Source: JADLEX01 sp964586775
GTDB taxonomy: Bacteria > Lernaellota > Lernaellaia > JACKCT01
Length of the DNA: 20,636 nt
Reading direction: 5' to 3'
NCBI GenBank assembly: GCA_964586775.1
Contig: CAZPJD010000098.1
Span: forward strand, 1-20,636
Under the pieces are notes generated by a model. That model was not told the origin of the DNA and searched no databases. It saw only the letters and a program-made list of their open reading frames with translations. Both the position numbers and the translations under genes were made by a program. Below, piece after piece: positions 15,184 to 20,636 of this stretch (within the stretch, counting starts at the first letter, position 1; each line of letters begins with the position of its first letter).

Positions 15184-15366
15184 CTAGCCTCTCAGGCGGT
15201 CAGAAGGAAGAATTAAGTATCGTGTCCCCGGAACTCGCCGGAACTCGGGATACGGAGTTCTCGGAAAAGATGAAGCGAATGCGACACTAACCGATAGCAA
15301 TATATTTAAAAATATGATTAGAGTTGTTTTAAATATTCTTGTTGCCGTTAAGCTATTGTAACTCAT
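15184..15366 (-). pseudogene. Signal-peptide gene truncated by REP-like sequence
   Basis: A 60-codon frame on the minus strand starting at the ATG at 15366, which overlaps the stop of the preceding lipoprotein gene (ATGA, positions 15366-15363). The first ~31 codons encode a good Sec signal peptide: basic Arg/Lys at 10-13, hydrophobic core TTLIIFLNILLSVSV and an AFA cleavage site. The codons after Ser-Ser-Phe are read straight out of the REP-like repeat (15221-15260). The mature part is therefore lost or replaced. It looks like the third gene of the AT-rich operon, cut by insertion. What the intact protein did is not recoverable here. Confidence 0.55.
15221..15260 (+). repeat. REP-like palindromic repeat, copy 2
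   Basis: CGTGTCCCCG (15221-15230) runs into two adjacent copies of CCGGAACTCG (15228-15247), and GAACTC-N8-GAGTTC (15241-15260) forms a perfect 6-bp dyad. This is a compact palindromic element beside the transposase remnant. It forms the 3' end of the truncated signal-peptide gene on the minus strand, so it probably inserted there. Confidence 0.55.
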
Positions 15367-16670
15367 TGACCATTCTCCTGCCATTGCTTGCAATGAACGA
15401 AGGATTGAGAATTCTCCAAAACACTTGCAGCGATGCTTGCCGATGCCATGAATGAGCATTGATTTTCCATCATATTTATTTTATTTGACAAAAGTACATT
15501 ATTTTTACACGCCACATTTTTCAGACAGTTGATATCACTCACGTAGCTCTTGTGATGACCGCTACTGGAGCCGCTCCCGCCTCTGGTGAAGTGAACATAA
15601 TCTCCATCGCCTAGCAGTTCAAATATGCGTTGTGCCGTGGTTTCCCCTTTCGCGGATGCAGATGTATATTGCGGAACCTGTATGCTAGGATCTGATTTTG
15701 CTGCTTGAACTTCATCAGGTAAATCAACGGTATTCAGGTAACGCTCAGTTTCGCATTCCCCATCATCTACCTGCAGATAATACATACAAAATTTTCCGGA
15801 GTGGCTTTTAGTGAAAGTTATTTGAAGACCATCAGCGCCCGCCAAATTCTTGGCGCGTGCGTCATGACGGATCTCATTTAACAGTTCGGTCGTGTTGAAA
15901 TCGAGATTGTGGCAACGCTCTTTGATGTAATATTCCTTACTTGCCAATTCAAGAATATCGCGATACTTGCGTTCGCAAAAGATTCTTTTCTGAAAAATTG
16001 GATCGGTTTGGTTTTGCAGCGTCCACCGCGCAGTGTCATCTTCCATTTGTTGAATTATGTATTTATGATTGTCTAAGTAATCACTCAATGCGTCGTTTAC
16101 TTTGTCCGTATCAACTGGATATCCGTTGATATATGAACCTCCGTTTTCTGTTTGGGCGAAGAACGGCGACGTTAGTAGAACTCCGTCTAAAATCAACAGA
16201 CAATTCTGGCATTTGTAAAAAGTTTTTTTAGAATTCATTTCTTTTGGATTCACTTTTAAATATGGCATAAAATCTTCCAAGTCATTTTCTGCAAAATATT
16301 TCAGATTTGCGTCAGTATTTAATAAGTCTCCGGGTTGATGTTTGATCTCACCACCAGGGGTTTCCTTTTCGGAAGACGTAAAGGTCGGCATAGATAAAGC
16401 ATTCTGACGGGATTTTACGCTGAGTTCTTTATTTTCTTTAGTGTCCCGACTTTGATTAGAAGATCGGCTCGCGTCGAATTGACCGACGAACCCTATCGAA
16501 GCGGTCTCGTTGTCGTCCGCCTTTGTACAGTTAGTCAAAGTTAGGACAATCAGGCAATAAATTACGTTAACGGCAACGGCTCTTATAAAACGATTTTTCG
16601 ATTTGGACAACTCAACTTGCGCCCAGTCGTTACGATCGACATGAGACGAATGGATATTGATATTACTCAC
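15363..16670 (-). CDS. AT-rich, Cys-rich predicted lipoprotein of unknown family
   Basis: A 435-residue frame read from the GTG at 16670. I do not recognise the family. A hydrophobic segment (AVAVNVIYCLIVLTLTN) ends in Cys48 of LTNC, an imperfect lipobox because Asn sits at -1. A TTG at 16610 would give a more normal signal length (27 residues). The mature part has about ten or more cysteines, including KCQNC (about 154-157), Cys232, Cys253, Cys295, Cys306, Cys382, Cys388, Cys405 and Cys427, suggesting disulfides. A Gly/Ser stretch (GGSGSSSG, about 364-371) precedes the last Cys cluster. The gene is far more AT-rich than its neighbours, a sign of transfer. Its GTG lies 7-8 bases inside the end of the upstream gene, with GGAGGA just before it, so it is coupled to that gene. 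Confidence 0.65.
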   Translation of the reverse strand: MSNINIHSSHVDRNDWAQVELSKSKNRFIRAVAVNVIYCLIVLTLTNCTKADDNETASIGFVGQFDASRSSNQSRDTKENKELSVKSRQNALSMPTFTSSEKETPGGEIKHQPGDLLNTDANLKYFAENDLEDFMPYLKVNPKEMNSKKTFYKCQNCLLILDGVLLTSPFFAQTENGGSYINGYPVDTDKVNDALSDYLDNHKYIIQQMEDDTARWTLQNQTDPIFQKRIFCERKYRDILELASKEYYIKERCHNLDFNTTELLNEIRHDARAKNLAGADGLQITFTKSHSGKFCMYYLQVDDGECETERYLNTVDLPDEVQAAKSDPSIQVPQYTSASAKGETTAQRIFELLGDGDYVHFTRGGSGSSSGHHKSYVSDINCLKNVACKNNVLLSNKINMMENQCSFMASASIAASVLENSQSFVHCKQWQENGQ

Positions 16671-17752
16671 CACATCCTCCGCATTGATCGTTACTGATCT
16701 CGGGTTGCGTTTCCTTCTCGTCCACTCCATCCTGATCGCCGTCACCTTGGGTGTCGGGCGGATCATCATCACTCGTCCGATCCGTTGTCGTTGTTGTCGT
16801 TGACGTCGTGAATCCCGTCGTTGAGGTGGGTTTCGTCGTTGTCGTGCCTGGTTCTGAGGACGTCGTTGACGGCTCGGTCGTCGTCGAGACCGTTGTTGTG
16901 GTGGTTGAGGACGTCGTCGTGGTCGGCGTCGGGTCGGTGGTTGATGTCGTGCTTTCCGCCGTTGTGGACGTCGTACCGATTGTTGTTGTCGTGGTACTTG
17001 GCGTAGTTGTCGTACTGGTACTCGTCGTCGTCGTGGTGGTTGCAGTCGGGGCATAATACACGCTGAACGAGACATCCTCGAGAGCGGTTGCCGATGTGAC
17101 CTGCGACGTCGTACCCGATCACGTCCACACGCCCATCGTACCAATCCGCACCCACGCCGAACATCCACTCTTCCAAAATCAGTGGCACGCGCACCGGTCC
17201 GAACGGGAAATCACAGTCCGTGAGTGGGTCGCCGGGGGCGATCAGTTCCTCCCAGTCAACCGTCGTGGGAAACAGGAAAAACGGCACGTCGACGAGCTTG
17301 ACATACGCCCCGAGCAGATCGCTGTCCGGGTCGCAAACATAAAACTCCAGCCAGGTACAGGCTTCGACTTCGCAATCCGGCGTCCAGTTAAACTCGGCGG
17401 GATTGAATGATCCGTTTGAAACCGTGGGCGGCGTTCCGGCGATCGTCGTTGTGGTCGTCGACGTCGTGGACACCACCGTGGTCGTCGTTCCTTCCGTCGT
17501 GGTCGTCGTGGACCCTGCTGTCGTTGTCGTCGACGGGTTTGTCGTTGTCGTGGACGGTGTCGTTGTGGTCGATGTCGTCGTGGTGGTCGAGCCCGCGTCG
17601 TCGTCGTGCTCGACGTCGTCGAGAGATGGGTCGTCGTCCGGCCCTTCGACAGGCTCGGGGTTCGCCGACGAGGTCGGCGAACAGCAATCGCAGGCGGTAA
17701 GCGCCGCGAGGGCGGTCAGGGGGAGGGCGCCGATTTTCGATTCGCGCTTCAT
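16663..17752 (-). CDS. Thr-rich-linker lipoprotein interrupted by a frameshift
   Basis: The frame from the ATG at 17752 encodes a lipoprotein signal (LTAC, Cys21), an Asp-rich stretch, a first Thr-rich linker (about 54-106) and a globular region of about 110 residues (about 107-217) with several Cys. Near 17100 the frame changes. The first frame then reads meaningless His/Asp-rich sequence to 16769. The neighbouring frame (+1 phase) opens just after a stop near 17121, giving VTSATALEDVSFSVYYAP and a second Thr-rich linker, then an Asp-rich tail ending QCGGCGE at the TAA (16663-16665). The two frames joined make one sensible protein of about 363 residues. Either the gene is broken or the sequence has a one-base error. 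The globular part resembles an extracellular Ig-like domain, by style only. Confidence 0.6.
16783..17040 (-). repeat. Low-complexity Thr-rich linker DNA, second array
   Basis: Runs of ACG/ACC/ACA codons interspersed with Ser, Pro and Glu, in the downstream frame of the split lipoprotein. The trinucleotide bias also creates long Val-rich open frames on the opposite strand, which are artefacts. Such tracts are prone to length change and misassembly. Confidence 0.85.
17435..17593 (-). repeat. Low-complexity Thr-rich linker DNA, first array
   Basis: About 53 codons of mostly Thr with Ser, Pro and Gly (units such as STTTTP) directly after the lipidated N-terminus. It is probably a flexible, possibly glycosylated stalk that holds the globular region away from the membrane; glycosylation is inference. 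Confidence 0.85.
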
Positions 17753-17914
17753 TCGACGAGACGCCCTTGGTTTGCGAACGGCGAAAGCGCGTCACCGATC
17801 GTTCAACCAGACAATGCCTCAAGCGCGCGTTCGATGCAATAAAAAGCATGATGCCATCGACGACTCCAATTTCATCCGCGATCGGAAGACGAGCGAAACC
17901 AACCGGCTGATAAT

Positions 17915-17934
17915 GCATGACAATTCGGTCATGC
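17915..17934. repeat. Perfect 7-bp-arm inverted repeat in the lipoprotein/typA intergenic region
   Basis: GCATGAC-AATTCG-GTCATGC. It lies between the divergent lipoprotein operon (start 17752) and typA (start 18124). It could be an operator or a hairpin. Apart from this, the candidate typA promoter and a stem nearby, 17753-18123 shows no gene. Confidence 0.5.
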
Positions 17935-18036
17935 GAGACAGCGGACATGGCTTTTCGAGAAGCCGGCGCTGGGAGAGCAGATGGAAGACTCGAAGAATTT
18001 CCTACGACGCGGTTCGCTGTCTTGTCCCGCTGGACG

Positions 18037-18093
18037 AGCCGGGGTTCGCGGGAATCCGCCCGGCTTGACGACGCGAGCGGTCGGGGGCAGATT
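18037..18093 (+). promoter_or_regulatory. Candidate typA promoter with adjacent stem
   Basis: TTGACG (18065-18070), 17 bases, CAGATT (18088-18093): a good -35 and a weak -10, placing the start about 25 bases before the ATG at 18124. A 7-bp dyad AGCCGGG/CCCGGCT (18037-18043 and 18059-18065) ends on the first base of the -35. Confidence 0.4.
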
Positions 18094-18123
18094 GCGCGGC
18101 CTTTACGAGACGGGACCGAAAAG

Positions 18124-19988
<1,865 letters not shown>

Positions 19989-19989
<1 letters not shown>

Positions 19990-20005
19990 CGCGGGCGGCC
20001 CGCGC
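19989..20005 (+). terminator. GC-rich hairpin at the typA stop codon
   Basis: Perfect stem GCGCGGG-CGG-CCCGCGC beginning on the last base of the typA stop. There is no T tract after it, so it is at best a weak intrinsic terminator or a 3'-end stabiliser. Confidence 0.4.
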
Positions 20006-20040
20006 ATCCACTTGCGATTCAACCTGTGTCGATCGCGGGA

Positions 20041-20069
20041 TTCTCACGCCGCGCTCAACGCCGTATGCT
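20041..20069 (+). promoter_or_regulatory. Candidate promoter for the last gene
   Basis: TTCTCA (20041-20046), 17 bases, TATGCT (20064-20069). Four of six matches in each hexamer. It would start transcription about 25 bases before the TTG at 20101. Confidence 0.3.
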
Positions 20070-20100
20070 CGCGGGGACCGCACGATCCAGGGAGCCGACG

Positions 20101-20636
20101 TTGGATACGCAAATCCCACCGCCCGAGCGCGTCGAGCCCGCGTTCGCGAAGCGCATGGCGGATCGATATTTCACGAGCACGGTGAGCCAGTTCATCCTTC
20201 ACGGCGCGGTGCGCGATCTCGTCCCGCTGGATGAGGCGGGACGGGTGCGTTACGTGCCCGTGGAGGAGTTTCTGGAAAAGTGGCTCTTCGCCAGGCGCGG
20301 CGCGGTCATCTATTTCGATCGCTCGCGCGGGCTCGTGATCCCCGACGCGGCGGCGAAGAAGGATTTCGAGGTCTTCTGCAAGGCCTACGACACCGTCGCG
20401 GGTACACGATATGCCTCATCGTGGCCGCAAGACGCGCCGACGGTGCTGCGTCTCGTGGAACGATACATCCACACGCGGGTGGGCGAGGGCAAGGGCGTCG
20501 CGTTCATTCTCGATTACGCGGAGCAGGTCGCGCCCGCGGGCGAGCCCGGACATCTGGGCGACGCCGATCGCTCGTGCCTGACGACGCTGCGTCGGTGGTC
20601 GCGCGACGCGCAGTTTCTGCGCGGCGACGTGACGGT
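20101..20636 (+). CDS. Possible ATPase-like protein, N-terminal part (cut by window end)
   Basis: About 178 residues are visible from a TTG start at 20101, with AGGGAG six bases upstream. The sequence has an early helical region, RYFTSTVSQFILHGAVRDL, then a hydrophobic strand VIYFDRSRGLVIP, and later VAFILDYAEQVAPAGEPG with a following ADRSCLTTLRRWSRD helix. The acidic strand ILDYAE and the next helix recall N-terminal regions seen in some bacterial AAA-type ATPases, but no Walker A is inside the window, so this is a guess. No export signal is visible. The rest of the gene lies beyond 20636. A later in-frame ATG (at 20156, MADRYF) is a less likely start. Confidence 0.5.
   Translation, partial: MDTQIPPPERVEPAFAKRMADRYFTSTVSQFILHGAVRDLVPLDEAGRVRYVPVEEFLEKWLFARRGAVIYFDRSRGLVIPDAAAKKDFEVFCKAYDTVAGTRYASSWPQDAPTVLRLVERYIHTRVGEGKGVAFILDYAEQVAPAGEPGHLGDADRSCLTTLRRWSRDAQFLRGDVT

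Noticed and set aside
16783..17593. Repeated units that could be mistaken for a CRISPR array or tandem DNA repeat
   Set aside because: The repetition is at codon level (Thr/Ser/Pro), with no constant repeat length and no spacers.
18036..18066. tRNA-like T arm (GGTTCGCGGGAATCC)
   Set aside because: No acceptor, D or anticodon arms can be drawn around it; it is part of a simple stem before the typA promoter.
16751..18068. Val-rich plus-strand open frames opposite the Thr-rich linkers
   Set aside because: Thr codons read backwards in another phase give Val-Val-Val strings; they have no ribosome-binding site or domain and are shadows of the lipoprotein gene.

Overview
The window is about 20.6 kb of high-GC bacterial chromosome. 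Its gene types suggest a deltaproteobacterial/myxobacterial-like or neighbouring candidate-phylum lineage: secreted lipoproteins with Asp-rich or Thr-rich linkers, an AgmX-type protein with a Pro-rich middle, a PhaR-like regulator and an ECF-type metal transporter. This placement is inferred from protein style, not from a phylogenetic marker. Most genes are ordinary, tightly packed housekeeping genes whose starts and stops often overlap by 4 bases.

Positions 1-5563 (+) hold the end of pabA, then pabB and pabC (p-aminobenzoate branch of folate synthesis), a 418-base structured intergenic region, a PhaR-type regulator, dapF (diaminopimelate epimerase), an FmdB-type zinc ribbon protein and a beta-propeller-like lipoprotein. 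Positions 5571-7982 (-) hold a complete cobalt/nickel ECF transporter operon, cbiM-PDGLE-cbiQ-cbiO, convergent with the preceding block. Positions 8386-11536 (+) hold a glycolytic cluster, gap-pgk-tpiA, with a strong hairpin between gap and pgk.

Positions 11546-17752 (-) are the accessory part. They hold: a full-length squalene-hopene-cyclase-like protein with a lipoprotein signal and an acidic linker; an AgmX/TonB-like protein; a broken IS200/RAYT-type transposase bracketed by REP-like motifs; an AT-rich stretch carrying a Cys-rich lipoprotein of unknown family and a signal-peptide gene that runs into REP sequence; and a Thr-rich-linker lipoprotein that is frameshifted. The last three genes are start/stop-overlapped and look like one operon of mixed base composition.

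Positions 18124-20636 (+) hold typA/bipA and the N-terminal part of an unrecognised, possibly ATPase-like protein cut by the window end.

The most interesting object is the lipoprotein-form triterpene-cyclase homologue at 11546-13489. The usual D-x-D-D acid motif of squalene-hopene cyclases reads DVDC, resembling the Asp-Cys-Thr motif of oxidosqualene cyclases, and several other active-site positions are changed. The next most interesting is the AT-rich lipoprotein operon.
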